The translations under genes and the position numbers were made by a program. Shown piece after piece: positions 36,568 through 45,744 of a DNA stretch of 64,000 bases (the first letter of the stretch is position 1; each line of letters opens with the position of its first letter). Location: the NCBI GenBank assembly GCA_902168255.1, contig CABHON010000013.1, positions 62,001 to 126,000 on the forward strand, read 5' to 3'. Under the pieces are notes generated by a model. That model worked only from the letters and a program-made list of their open reading frames with translations. It ran no database searches and was not told the DNA's origin. This DNA comes from an uncultured Legionella sp. (GTDB taxonomy: Bacteria > Pseudomonadota > Gammaproteobacteria > Legionellales > Legionellaceae).

Positions 36568-38016
36568 CTATTTCTTTTTGTAAAACTTCATTAAACGTTT
36601 TCGTTTACGCTCCTGCCGTGGGGTCAAGAGATTTTTTTTGCCTGCATGAGGGTTTTCGCTGTTTTTTAGTTCTAGGCGAATAGGGGTTCCTGATAATTTT
36701 AATGCTTCTCTAAAAGTATTAATTAAATATCGACGATAACTGTCTGGCAACTTTGTTGTTTGGTTACCATGAATGACAATCAATGGAGGATTATGGCCGC
36801 CAGGATGTGCGTATCGTAGCTTAATGCGTCGACCATTAATCATAGGTGTTTCGTGCGCTTCTACAGCCGCTTCTAAAATACGCGTTAATATAGGCGTAGA
36901 TAAAGATTTGGTTGCGGATTCGTATGCTTGGCGAATTGATTTAAATAAAGCATTTACCCCTGTACCACGTAGCGCTGACAAAAAATGTATGGAAGCAAAA
37001 TACGCAAAATCGAGACGCCATTTAATACTTTCCCGAATTTTATTTTTTTCAACACCACCTAATCCATCCCATTTATTGATTCCGATTACTAAAGCTTTTC
37101 CTGCATCAATAATAAAGCGAATTAAATGTAAGTCTTGATCGGTAACGCCTTCTATCGAATCAACTAAAAAGACACATACTTGGGATTTTTCGATAGCTTG
37201 AAGGGTTTTAACAACTGAAAACTTTTCTACGGTATCAGTAATTCTTCCGCGTCTTCTCACACCAGCTGTATCAATAAGGGTATATTGTTGATCATGCTTT
37301 TCAAAAGGAATAAAAATACTATCACGTGTAGTACCAGGCATATCAGCAACTAAAACACGTTCCTCATCTAAAATACGATTCACTAGTGTGGATTTTCCAA
37401 CATTAGGACGACCAATGATGCCAACACGAATGCCTGGATGAAGTTCTTCAGGCAAGGAATCAAGAGAAAAGGCCTCAGAGTTAGAATCTTTTACATTTTC
37501 TAGTATAGAGGTAATTAATGTGGTAATACCATGGCCATGAGAAGCTGAAATGGGGTGAGGTTCACCTAATCCCATGGCGTAAAACTCAGTGCAAGCAGTA
37601 TCTGACGGCAGTCCATCAATTTTGTTAACAACAAGGTAAACAGGCTTTTTAAGACACCTCAAATAATGTGCCATTGCTTCATCATCGGGCATAAGGCCAG
37701 CATGTGCATCCACAATAAATAATAAACAGTCCGCTTCTTCGGCTGCTTGGCGTGCTTGTTGTTCAGTTTGTTCTATAATACTTTCTGAGGCTTTGTCTAA
37801 ACGATCATGAGCATTATCTTCAGCGCCAATTCCTCCAGTATCGATAACAATATAAGGTTCAACACCCGGTTCTATACCAAGTTTTCCTTCACCGTATAAA
37901 CGATCCCGCGTAACGCCAGGTTCATCAGCAACAATAGCTTGCCGAGAACGGGTTAGACGATTAAATAAAGTTGATTTTCCGACATTAGGACGGCCTACAA
38001 TTGCGATTGTTAACAT
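36568..38016 (-). CDS. der: Ribosome biogenesis GTPase Der
   Basis: Essential tandem GTPase for 50S assembly. Two G domains are visible (GRPNVGKSTLFNRL near residue 8; GRPNVGKSTLVNRI near residue 212, with DTAGVRRRG and NKWD), followed by a KH-like C-terminal domain (HGNQTTKLPDSYRRYLINTF). The 482 residues fit the family, with a basic tail. Nine bases separate it from bamB upstream and nine from ccmG downstream. Confidence 0.97.
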   Translation of the reverse strand: MLTIAIVGRPNVGKSTLFNRLTRSRQAIVADEPGVTRDRLYGEGKLGIEPGVEPYIVIDTGGIGAEDNAHDRLDKASESIIEQTEQQARQAAEEADCLLFIVDAHAGLMPDDEAMAHYLRCLKKPVYLVVNKIDGLPSDTACTEFYAMGLGEPHPISASHGHGITTLITSILENVKDSNSEAFSLDSLPEELHPGIRVGIIGRPNVGKSTLVNRILDEERVLVADMPGTTRDSIFIPFEKHDQQYTLIDTAGVRRRGRITDTVEKFSVVKTLQAIEKSQVCVFLVDSIEGVTDQDLHLIRFIIDAGKALVIGINKWDGLGGVEKNKIRESIKWRLDFAYFASIHFLSALRGTGVNALFKSIRQAYESATKSLSTPILTRILEAAVEAHETPMINGRRIKLRYAHPGGHNPPLIVIHGNQTTKLPDSYRRYLINTFREALKLSGTPIRLELKNSENPHAGKKNLLTPRQERKRKRLMKFYKKK

Positions 38017-38025
38017 AATTTAACT

Positions 38026-39219
38026 CTATTGAATTTGATAGGCAGCTAAACTTCCATCGGATGTTAAAACATATACTTGGTTACCATCAACGACAGGTTC
38101 AACAGAAATAGCATCACTAGAAGGGCGCATACGCGCAACTGCATGGCCATCATCCAAAGAAATCCAGCTCACATATCCCTGATAATCACCAAAGACAAGT
38201 GCTTTTCCATCTATTATGGCAGGAGCTGTCAAACGGCGATTATGAAAATCTTTTTGTTCCCACAAAATTGCACCAGAACTTTTATCAATAGCCCAAATAT
38301 CACTATTACTATCGATAACAAAAAGCGCATTACTATTAATAGCCATATTATTAAAGGCAGATATATTTTCTTTTTTCCAGATGATTTCACCTGTTTGCAA
38401 AGACATTGCAGAAACATTTTGTTGATAAGCAGCAACATATACAACGCCATCATTAACAATGGGATCTGCATCAATATCAGCCATCCGCTCAACGTCGCTG
38501 GCCCCTTCAGGGGTGGCCATTGGTTTTTCCCATAAAATTTGTCCTGTATCAGCACGGAGCCCTACCAATTTTCCATCGGCAAAACCTGCAATTACTACCC
38601 CGAATAATGCTTGGGCAGAACTACCAGCCCGCATAATTAATGGTGTAGCACCATGGGTGTACGTCCATACATGGCTACCTGTTCTTGCGTCAAAAGCAGA
38701 GAGATTGCCATCAACCGTTTTTACAAATACTTTTCCTTCTGCAATGGTTGGTGGGGCTAAGACTTCATTAGACACTGTCTTTTGCCAGAGTTTTTCACCT
38801 GTGCTTGAATCAAATACAATGACTTGGGCGTCTTGGTTTGTTACTGCAAGAACGTCTTCTCCAACAGAAGGTCCGCTAAGAATCTGGTTATAAGAATTTT
38901 TATCATCTAGATCAGTTTCCCAGAGTTTTTTTCCTGTTTCGCGATCAAAAGACATTATTCTTCCTTTCACATCAGCAGTGTATACAGCTTTAGTATCAAC
39001 AGCTGGGGACATTTCTAAGGAGTTTCCTTTTGTGCCTGAGCCTGCATTAGCTTCCCACATGGTGTTAACATCAAGTGTTGGCTTAATGGATTCTAATTGT
39101 GCAGGGGCAGGTGTATTATCTTTGCCCAGCATAAAATTATCAATTTTGCCGCAGCTAGTAAGTGCTAACCCTGCAACTAATAGGGCAGCGAGAGAAAGTT
39201 TATTATTCACTGATTTCAT
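38026..39219 (-). CDS. bamB: Outer membrane assembly lipoprotein BamB
   Basis: Lipoprotein subunit of the BAM complex that folds outer membrane beta-barrels. Signal peptide with lipobox (LVAGLALTSCG, Cys about residue 23), followed by repeated PQQ-type beta-propeller blades (GEKLWQKTV, GQILWEKPM, GEIIWKKEN, GAILWEQKD). The 397 residues are typical. Its start overlaps yfgM by 17 bases, in the conserved gammaproteobacterial order hisS-yfgM-bamB-der. Confidence 0.96.
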   Translation of the reverse strand: MKSVNNKLSLAALLVAGLALTSCGKIDNFMLGKDNTPAPAQLESIKPTLDVNTMWEANAGSGTKGNSLEMSPAVDTKAVYTADVKGRIMSFDRETGKKLWETDLDDKNSYNQILSGPSVGEDVLAVTNQDAQVIVFDSSTGEKLWQKTVSNEVLAPPTIAEGKVFVKTVDGNLSAFDARTGSHVWTYTHGATPLIMRAGSSAQALFGVVIAGFADGKLVGLRADTGQILWEKPMATPEGASDVERMADIDADPIVNDGVVYVAAYQQNVSAMSLQTGEIIWKKENISAFNNMAINSNALFVIDSNSDIWAIDKSSGAILWEQKDFHNRRLTAPAIIDGKALVFGDYQGYVSWISLDDGHAVARMRPSSDAISVEPVVDGNQVYVLTSDGSLAAYQIQ

Positions 39220-39856
39220 TAAGTTTCATTTCTAACAGAGGATTATTTAAATGCGTTTTTGAAAAACCTTTAATGGCTTTAAGATAAAAAACACGTGCCT
39301 TTTGCTTATTGTTTAAGCTTACATAAATATCACCTTTCATTTCATTAATGGCAGGTAAATAAGAGGAGTCATCAACTGTGATCAATAAAGATAAGGCATG
39401 CTGCAAATTATCAGAAACCCCACTCTCTTGCGAAGAAACAAGACGAAGTATTTTAGCTGAACGAAGACGTGCAATTTGACGTAAAGCCGGTGTCTTAGCA
39501 TCAACAATAACGCGGTTGAGTTTTGCTAACGCCCTTTTATAATTACCTTCTGTAACAGAAAGCTTAGCTTGTGTTAACAACGCTGCTTCTGCATATACTG
39601 TATTAGGGAAGTGCTGAATCAAATCGGCTGATTGAGCTTCAATTAATGATGCATCGCCATCGGCAACCCCAACCATTAATTGTTGATAGCGTTCAGACGC
39701 TTGACTCTTTACTTTATCAACATGACGTTCCCATAGGCGATCGCCACCCACAATAAGCAAAACAAGAAGAATGGCTGAAAAAAACCAATGACCATACTTT
39801 TTAAACCATTGTTTAATGTTTTCAATTTGTTCAGTTTCTGTACTATATACGTTCAT
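39203..39856 (-). CDS. yfgM: YfgM-like SecYEG-associated TPR protein
   Basis: Inner-membrane protein with one N-terminal helix (WFFSAILLVLLIVGGDRLW, about residues 26-44) and a periplasmic TPR-like domain. In E. coli YfgM links the Sec translocon to periplasmic chaperones. Identification rests on the N-terminal pattern TEQIENIKQWFKKYG, length (217) and position between hisS and bamB. It overlaps bamB by 17 bases. Confidence 0.88.
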   Translation of the reverse strand: MNVYSTETEQIENIKQWFKKYGHWFFSAILLVLLIVGGDRLWERHVDKVKSQASERYQQLMVGVADGDASLIEAQSADLIQHFPNTVYAEAALLTQAKLSVTEGNYKRALAKLNRVIVDAKTPALRQIARLRSAKILRLVSSQESGVSDNLQHALSLLITVDDSSYLPAINEMKGDIYVSLNNKQKARVFYLKAIKGFSKTHLNNPLLEMKLNEISE

Positions 39857-39865
39857 TCTTACACT

Positions 39866-41134
39866 CTAACTAAAATATTCTTTTAAAAAAAACGGAACAT
39901 CCTCTTGATTTAATTCGATTTGAGGACGATCTTCTCTTAAAAATTTTATACCTACGGTGTTTTTTTCTATTTCTTCATCACCTAATATCAATGCAATACG
40001 AGCACCGCTTTTATCAGCTTTTTTCCATTGACTTTTTGAGCTTCCCCCACCACAATGTGAAATGAGACGATAAGGAATGGTATACCGTAATTTCTCTATC
40101 CATGCTAACCCTTTTTCTAAAGCTTGTTCTCCAATAAATAAACTATAAATATCAGTAGAAGGGGAAACTTGCTCAAGAAAATTCGTTTTTTCCTCAAGCA
40201 GTAATAAAAGCCGCTCTATTCCTAACCCAAAACCAAATGCGGAGGATTCTCCTCCACCTAGTTGAGTAATTAATGCATCATAACGTCCACCGGCACAAAT
40301 GGTACCTTGCGCACCCAAATCTTGCGTTACCCATTCAAACACCGTATGACTATAATAGTCGAGTCCTCTGACTAACCGGGAATTAATACGAAAAGGAATA
40401 GAGAGTAGTTCAAGCCTTTGACACAGTTTCTCAAAACGCTGTTTGGTCTCTTCTTTGCAATGCTCAATAAGACGGGGTGCCTTTTCAATTAACGCTTGCA
40501 TAGAAGGATTTTTGCTATCAAGAATACGAAGGGGATTAGCGGTAAGGCGCTTTTTACTATCTTCATCTAATAGTGCTTCATGTTGTTTGAAATAACTGAC
40601 TAAATAATCTCGATAAGTTTGTCTTTCTTCTAGTGTACCTAGTGTATTGATTTCTAATATAATATTATTTTCTAAACCTAATGTATGCCATAAACGATTA
40701 GTCATTAAAATAATTTCAAGTTCAATATCAATATCAGGAAAACCGTAAGCCTCAACACCTAATTGGTAAAATTGGCGATATCGTCCTTTTTGGGGCCGCT
40801 CATACCGATACATTGGACCACTATACCAAAGTCGTTGTGTTTGATTACGTAGAAGACTATGTTGAATACAGGCACGCAAACACCCTGCCGTCCCTTCTGG
40901 GCGCAAACTAATACTTTCTCCATTGCGATCAAGAAAGGTATACATTTCCTTTTCTACAATATCCGTGACTTCACCAATAGCACGTTTAAATAAAGCAGTA
41001 TCTTCAAGCACGGGTAAACGAATTTCTTGGTAACCATAAGACTGAATTAACGACTTTAATTGATTCTCAAGTTGCTGCCATGCCGGTGACTTATCCGGAA
41101 GAATATCATTCATTCCACGAATTGATTGAATCAT
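39866..41134 (-). CDS. hisS: Histidyl-tRNA synthetase
   Basis: Class II aminoacyl-tRNA synthetase charging tRNA-His. N-terminal SIRGMNDILP, motif 2 region (WYSGPMYRYERPQKGRYRQFYQLGVE), the histidine-specific LVRGLDYYSHTVFEW and GTICAGGRYDAL, motif 3 FGFGLGIERLLLL, and a C-terminal anticodon-binding domain. The 422 residues are typical. rodZ lies just upstream; ispG, which sits between rodZ and hisS in E. coli, is absent here. Confidence 0.97.
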   Translation of the reverse strand: MIQSIRGMNDILPDKSPAWQQLENQLKSLIQSYGYQEIRLPVLEDTALFKRAIGEVTDIVEKEMYTFLDRNGESISLRPEGTAGCLRACIQHSLLRNQTQRLWYSGPMYRYERPQKGRYRQFYQLGVEAYGFPDIDIELEIILMTNRLWHTLGLENNIILEINTLGTLEERQTYRDYLVSYFKQHEALLDEDSKKRLTANPLRILDSKNPSMQALIEKAPRLIEHCKEETKQRFEKLCQRLELLSIPFRINSRLVRGLDYYSHTVFEWVTQDLGAQGTICAGGRYDALITQLGGGESSAFGFGLGIERLLLLLEEKTNFLEQVSPSTDIYSLFIGEQALEKGLAWIEKLRYTIPYRLISHCGGGSSKSQWKKADKSGARIALILGDEEIEKNTVGIKFLREDRPQIELNQEDVPFFLKEYFS

Positions 41135-41139
41135 GTTTT

Positions 41140-41754
41140 TTAATTCTCTTGCTTGAATTGATCTAAATCAGGCAAAGCTGATGATTCATCTGTGGATGCT
41201 GTTTCTTCTTGTTTTGGTTCTTGTTGCATCGATGTAGTATTGCCGGGCTTTTCAACCTGAGTTGTCACTACTGATGAGGAAGAATGAGTCGGTGTTAAGA
41301 AGGAAGTAATTGGTTTCCAGAAACCAACCAATGCAAATAATATAATAAGGATAACCAATGCTATCCAAGGAATATAAGAATGCTCTTTTTTTATAGGTTT
41401 TTTTTGACCTGCCCTTAATGGAGAAGCAGGAAGCTCGGAAGGGTTTTCGGGGTACTCAAGTTTATTAAATGCTTCAATAATTTCATTACCTGGAAGTCCA
41501 AGCAGTTTTGCATAAGAACGTAAATACCCACGGGCAAAAACGAGCTTAGGTACATGTTTGTAATTGTTTTCTTCAATCGCTTCGATGATACTAATACGCA
41601 AGTTCAAATGAGCAGCAATATCTGCATGAGTAAGCCCCATGGCTTCACGTCTTTTTTTCAACAGTTCACCAGGTCCAGAAGCAAGCGTTTCTTGAATTGA
41701 TTCTGATTCTTTAGCTGATTCTTGAAGATAACCATTCATGATTTTACATAACAC
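41140..41754 (-). CDS. rodZ: RodZ-like cell-shape protein (short)
   Basis: Cytoplasmic helix-turn-helix of the Xre type (about residues 34-100, REAMGLTHADIAAHLNL ... YKHVPKLVFARGYLRSYAKL) as in RodZ, which couples MreB to the envelope. One membrane helix follows (about 128-148, WIALVILIILFALVGFW), then a short periplasmic Ser/Thr/Glu tail. At 204 residues it lacks the large periplasmic domain of E. coli RodZ (337). ATG 41739 (MNGYLQ) is an alternative start. It heads the long minus-strand run to polA. Confidence 0.85.
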   Translation of the reverse strand: MLCKIMNGYLQESAKESESIQETLASGPGELLKKRREAMGLTHADIAAHLNLRISIIEAIEENNYKHVPKLVFARGYLRSYAKLLGLPGNEIIEAFNKLEYPENPSELPASPLRAGQKKPIKKEHSYIPWIALVILIILFALVGFWKPITSFLTPTHSSSSVVTTQVEKPGNTTSMQQEPKQEETASTDESSALPDLDQFKQEN

Positions 41755-41904
41755 CTAGTTTAAAAGTACTTTGGCAAAGGATACTGCATTTTCATATAAA
41801 TTTCTATACTTTTAGATGGGGAGGCTATATTGTATTTGTAAAAAAGAGAGGCGAGTTACTTAATCACTGGTAGACACGTGATATCTATTAAAAAAAAACT
41901 TTTC

Positions 41905-41963
41905 CTGTAGGGGCGGATCTTGTACTCGCTCATTGTGGCGGGTACAAGACCCACCCCTACAAA
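41905..41963. repeat. Long hairpin repeat between the EamA gene and rodZ
   Basis: The arms TGTAGGGGCGGATCTTGTAC and the reverse complement of GTACAAGACCCACCCCTACA face each other with two mismatches around a short GC-rich loop. The core is shared with the repeat at 35855-35900. Placed just after the EamA stop and before rodZ (both minus strand), it could act as a terminator or processing site. Confidence 0.75.
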
Positions 41964-41974
41964 TTATCAATGAA

Positions 41975-42901
41975 TTATTCTGTTTGTTTATCTGGAATCT
42001 GCACAGAAAGCACTCCTAATAAGATAACTATCATTCCTATCACTTCAGGTAAATGCAAAGGAATATGAAGGAAAAGTAGGTCCCATACCACAGAAAAGAC
42101 AGGTACGATATAGACAACACTTACGGCGCGCACTGCCCCCCATTGTGTAATTAGATAAGAATACATAAGGTAAGCAAAAGCTGTGGAAAAAAGCCCAAGA
42201 TATATCAAAGCCAGTAATGCATCTACAGAAAATGAAGATAAAATACTTGCAGTGGGCCAAGAGCGTACTATAAGAGAAATAATAAAAACGAAAGCAAAGC
42301 TTCCTACATGTTGATGCCACACACTTGCTTTGAATGGCACCTGGTATTTACCTAATATTTTTTGATAAAAAATTGCACCAGATGCATAAGAAATAGCCAT
42401 AATTGAAACAGAAATTATCCCCACTAAAGTCATTGCACTAGTCGTTTGATCTTCAACGGAAATCATGGGCATAAAAATAATTATTATTCCGGAAAACCCC
42501 AAAAGCAACCCTAAGGTCTTTTTTAAGGTGAATGTACCTTTTTCCCTTAAAATAAAGCCATTAATAACAATAACCCACAAAGGAACCGTTGCATTAAGAA
42601 TACTTGCTAACCCAGGTGTAATGTATTGTTCTCCCCAAAAGAGAAATAAGAAAGGTAAGGCTTGGCCGATAATACCTTGAAGCCAAAGTAGCGTAGCTGT
42701 TTTAAAAGGGAGTTTGAGGGGAGATTTTGTGCATACAAATAAAATAGTGAGGGTTGCAAAAGCAATACCAATCCGAAGCATGGCACTAAAAATAGGGTGA
42801 AAAAAATTAATGCTGATATGAATAGCTAAGAAAGACAAGCTCCAACATAATGCCAAAGCAAGAAAAAAAAAGTAGGGAATGAGTAAATGGTTTTTTTGCA
42901 T
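41975..42901 (-). CDS. EamA/DMT-superfamily transporter
   Basis: Ten-helix drug/metabolite exporter of 308 residues, two EamA repeats (for example CWSLSFLAIHISINFFHPIF in the first, and GALFYQK-like and YLGLFSTAFAYLMYSYLITQWGAVRA in the second). The substrate is unknown; relatives export amino acids or metabolites. It is divergent from the pilus gene with 72 bases between, and is separated from rodZ by a hairpin repeat. Confidence 0.88.
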   Translation of the reverse strand: MQKNHLLIPYFFFLALALCWSLSFLAIHISINFFHPIFSAMLRIGIAFATLTILFVCTKSPLKLPFKTATLLWLQGIIGQALPFLFLFWGEQYITPGLASILNATVPLWVIVINGFILREKGTFTLKKTLGLLLGFSGIIIIFMPMISVEDQTTSAMTLVGIISVSIMAISYASGAIFYQKILGKYQVPFKASVWHQHVGSFAFVFIISLIVRSWPTASILSSFSVDALLALIYLGLFSTAFAYLMYSYLITQWGAVRAVSVVYIVPVFSVVWDLLFLHIPLHLPEVIGMIVILLGVLSVQIPDKQTE

Positions 42902-42973
42902 GTGCGTTTTTTACAGGATTTTAATTTTTTATACAAGTCTATTGTTCAATTTCAAAAATAATGAGAAGATAGC

Positions 42974-43903
42974 TTGGAAAAAGAAGTAAGGCCAACCCAC
43001 ATGCAATTTCATAACAAGCGCTCCCTCGGCGCGGATATAAAAGATTCATCTATTTACTTAATGGAAGTATCTTATTATAAAAGAGACTATCAACTTGAAC
43101 ATTCGTTGACATGTCCAATAGAAGAAATCACCTTAATAGCCCACCAATTTAAAATGAAGAATATAGTGCTTTCTATTTCTGATGCACATGTTTTGACAAA
43201 AAAAATTTGCTTAGGAGCTAAACTTTCAGCCAAAGAAAAAAGAGAATATATTGCTTTGGAAATGGAGAAACTGGTGCTTTGTCCAAGGGAAGAACTGTAT
43301 TTTGCTTATAAGGTACTAAAAAAACTAGACCATAATCGATTAGAAATACTTTGTGCTACGGTGCGCCGTGATGTTATCGACACATATATAGATGTCTTTA
43401 AAAATACCTTATTTAAGGTTAAAAAAATAACATATGATAGTGAAATTGCGCATCACTATACAAATAATGGCGATAAAAACTATCAAAAGGCACGTGCTAT
43501 CGCCCTAAGCGGATTTGAAAAAGAGAGCCTCAATTTTTTACCTAAAGATCAAAAGTATTCGTTTAACCTTACCATACTTATATTAATTTTACTGATTTTA
43601 ACAGGAATATTTTTATTTTGGTCTTTTCAAGTCAAGCCTACATTTATAGAACAAAAAACCATGATACCCAGTAAAGTAGTAAAAATTTCGCATCCCTTGC
43701 CTGTTTCTCCTTTTAAAGCTTTCAAAATGTTGGGCAAGATAGAAGACAATGAAAAAATTTGGGGTGTTATTCAAACACCTGAAGGGCAAATTATTCATGT
43801 GCAAAGAGGAGATATAGTGGGTGCTAAAAAAGCACGTGTAGCAACAATTTTACCAGATAAAATCCTGTTAAGTAAAAACAAAAGGAGATACGTAATTGAA
43901 TAA
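42974..43903 (+). CDS. Composite PilM/PilN/PilP-like type IV pilus assembly protein
   Basis: 309 residues that read as three pilus pieces in order. Residues about 15-175 match the PilM start (GADIKDSSIYLMEVSYYKR; LGAKLSAKEKREYIALEMEK; REELYFAYKVL). Residues about 190-225 resemble a PilN start (LNFLPKDQKYSFNLTI plus one transmembrane helix). Residues about 245-309 resemble PilP (SPFKAFKMLGKI, GVIQTPEGQIIHVQRGDIVG), which contacts the secretin. The second half of PilM, the PilN periplasmic part and all of PilO are missing. It overlaps the secretin gene by 8 bases. ATG 43001 (MQFHNKR) is an alternative start. The likely role is a minimal inner-membrane alignment/bridging protein for PilQ; this is inference. 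Confidence 0.65.
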   Translation: MEKEVRPTHMQFHNKRSLGADIKDSSIYLMEVSYYKRDYQLEHSLTCPIEEITLIAHQFKMKNIVLSISDAHVLTKKICLGAKLSAKEKREYIALEMEKLVLCPREELYFAYKVLKKLDHNRLEILCATVRRDVIDTYIDVFKNTLFKVKKITYDSEIAHHYTNNGDKNYQKARAIALSGFEKESLNFLPKDQKYSFNLTILILILLILTGIFLFWSFQVKPTFIEQKTMIPSKVVKISHPLPVSPFKAFKMLGKIEDNEKIWGVIQTPEGQIIHVQRGDIVGAKKARVATILPDKILLSKNKRRYVIE

Positions 43904-45188
43904 GTTCTATGCATGTTTTATTGGCATTCTCTTTTTAATTGTTACAGACAATGTTAGAGCCAAAGACATCTCGCTCAATTTTCAAAATATTCCTGTAAGG
44001 TCAGCCATTCAATTATTGGCTGATTTTGGACATGTTAATATCGTTATTAATGACTCAGTGACAGGAAATATGAGTTTAAATATACAACATATGTCTTGGA
44101 AAAATGCATTGAATATTATTATGAAAATGCGAAGTTTAGATGCTAGAACCATTGATGGTGTTATTTTTGTTGCGCCCGCGGAGGAAATGATTCATTGGGA
44201 TAAAATGATCAAAGAAAACCAAGAAGCTAAAGAAGCGTTAATACCGTTGGCCATTGAAACCATACAAATAAAATATGCTAATGCGGATGAATTGAAAAAA
44301 ACTTTAAAAAATTCAGAAAATTTTTTGTTAACTGGGCGAGGGCATATGAGTGTGGATAAACGAATGAATGCGTTGTTTATTCAAGATATCCCTGACAAAA
44401 TCAATAAAATTAAAGAAGTCATTCATTTTCTTGATCAGCCGGTACAACAAGTGCTTATTGAAGCGCGCATTGTAACTGTGAATCGTAACGTGGAAAAAGA
44501 TTTAGGTATCAAGTTTGGCATAAGCGATGATAATTTAAGTGGTACATTAGAAGGAGCGAACGAATGGAAGAGTGGCGCAATACCTTCTGTTACTGAGCGA
44601 TTAAATATGGATTTTGGTGCAGTTTCCACTTTAGGCTACACACCCACCAGCGTAGGAATTGCATTAGCAAAATTAGGCGGCGGCGTTTTATTAGATATGG
44701 AGTTATCGGCTTTGGAAAGCGAAGGGGAAGGAAAAGTAATTTCCCGCCCTAGATTAATTACCTCAAATCAGCAACCAGCATTTATTGAATCTGGAGAGGA
44801 AATTCCCTATCAGGAATCGACCTCTAGCGGAGCAACTGCAGTGAGTTTTAAAAAAGCTGTGTTAAAATTAAAAGTGACCCCTAACATAATAACCTCAAGC
44901 AATAAAGTGATGATGGCGTTATGTATTAATCAAGATATGCCAAATGGAATTTTGATTAATGGTGTGCCGGAGGTGACAACAAAAGAAATTCAAACCAATG
45001 TATTAGTCAGTAATGGACAGACTCTAGTCCTGGGTGGAATTTATCGTCAAGATAAAAGTCATTCTGTTGAACGAATTCCTTTTTTAAGTGAAATACCTGG
45101 AATTGGCTCGATATTTCAGAAAAAAACAGATAAAATTATTTATGAAGAATTACTTATTTTTATTACACCTAAAATTATTAGCGCTTAA
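43896..45188 (+). CDS. pilQ: Type IV pilus secretin PilQ (short)
   Basis: Outer-membrane secretin for type IV pili or DNA uptake. Signal peptide (YACFIGILFLIVTDNVRA), then an STN domain (DISLNFQNIPVRSAIQLLAD), a secretin N1-type domain (IQIKYANADELKKTL; VLIEARIVTVNRN) and the C-terminal secretin barrel (GEGKVISRPRLITSNQQPAF; VLVSNGQTLVLGGIY; IPFLSEIPGIGSIF). At 430 residues it lacks the N-terminal AMIN domains of longer PilQ proteins. It starts with TTG at 43896 behind a strong AAGGAGAT, overlapping the upstream gene. aroK follows after 18 bases, the usual order. Confidence 0.9.
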   Translation: MNKFYACFIGILFLIVTDNVRAKDISLNFQNIPVRSAIQLLADFGHVNIVINDSVTGNMSLNIQHMSWKNALNIIMKMRSLDARTIDGVIFVAPAEEMIHWDKMIKENQEAKEALIPLAIETIQIKYANADELKKTLKNSENFLLTGRGHMSVDKRMNALFIQDIPDKINKIKEVIHFLDQPVQQVLIEARIVTVNRNVEKDLGIKFGISDDNLSGTLEGANEWKSGAIPSVTERLNMDFGAVSTLGYTPTSVGIALAKLGGGVLLDMELSALESEGEGKVISRPRLITSNQQPAFIESGEEIPYQESTSSGATAVSFKKAVLKLKVTPNIITSSNKVMMALCINQDMPNGILINGVPEVTTKEIQTNVLVSNGQTLVLGGIYRQDKSHSVERIPFLSEIPGIGSIFQKKTDKIIYEELLIFITPKIISA

Positions 45189-45206
45189 GTTAAATGAATT
45201 AATGCA

Positions 45207-45725
45207 ATGATACATAATGCAAATGTTTTTCTAATTGGCCCGATGGGCACCGGTAAAAGTTCTATTGGCAGAGCTTTAGCGAAAGAAATGAAACGCCCTT
45301 TTTATGATGTTGATGAAACCATTGAGCAACGAGCAGGGGCAAGCATTGCATGGATTTTCGATGTTGAAGGTGAAGAAGGCTTTCGTTTACGTGAAAAAAA
45401 GATTGTCGATGAACTTACCCAAAAAACCAATATTGTTTTAGCAACCAGTGGTGGTGCCATTTTAGATCCTGAAAATAGGGGATATCTCGCTTCCCGTGGT
45501 ACAGTCATCTATCTAAAAACTTCGCTTGCTGAACAATATGAACGAACCAAAAATGACTCTAAGCGTCCTTTATTACAAGTAGATAACTTAGAAGAAACCC
45601 TTCAAAAACTTCATTCAGAGCGTAAAGATATTTATAGTGGTTTAGCGGACGTTGCGTTTGATACCGATCAAGTGGGCATCAAAAATGTTGTTAGTCAGAT
45701 CATAGAATATTTAGAAAGAAGGTAA
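45207..45725 (+). CDS. aroK: Shikimate kinase
   Basis: Phosphorylates shikimate in aromatic amino acid synthesis. Walker A GPMGTGKSS near residue 11, substrate-binding DVDETIEQRAG and FRLREKKIV, glycine pair SGGAI, and lid Arg in DSKRPLLQ. The 172 residues are normal. In most gammaproteobacteria aroB follows pilQ-aroK; here the next gene is the convergent hipT, so aroB has been lost or moved. Confidence 0.95.
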   Translation: MIHNANVFLIGPMGTGKSSIGRALAKEMKRPFYDVDETIEQRAGASIAWIFDVEGEEGFRLREKKIVDELTQKTNIVLATSGGAILDPENRGYLASRGTVIYLKTSLAEQYERTKNDSKRPLLQVDNLEETLQKLHSERKDIYSGLADVAFDTDQVGIKNVVSQIIEYLERR

Positions 45726-45744
45726 CGTTTAAGATTTAGCTATT

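Noticed and set aside
38077-38893. Plus-strand frames opposite bamB
   Set aside because: Mirror frames of the beta-propeller repeats; no protein features.
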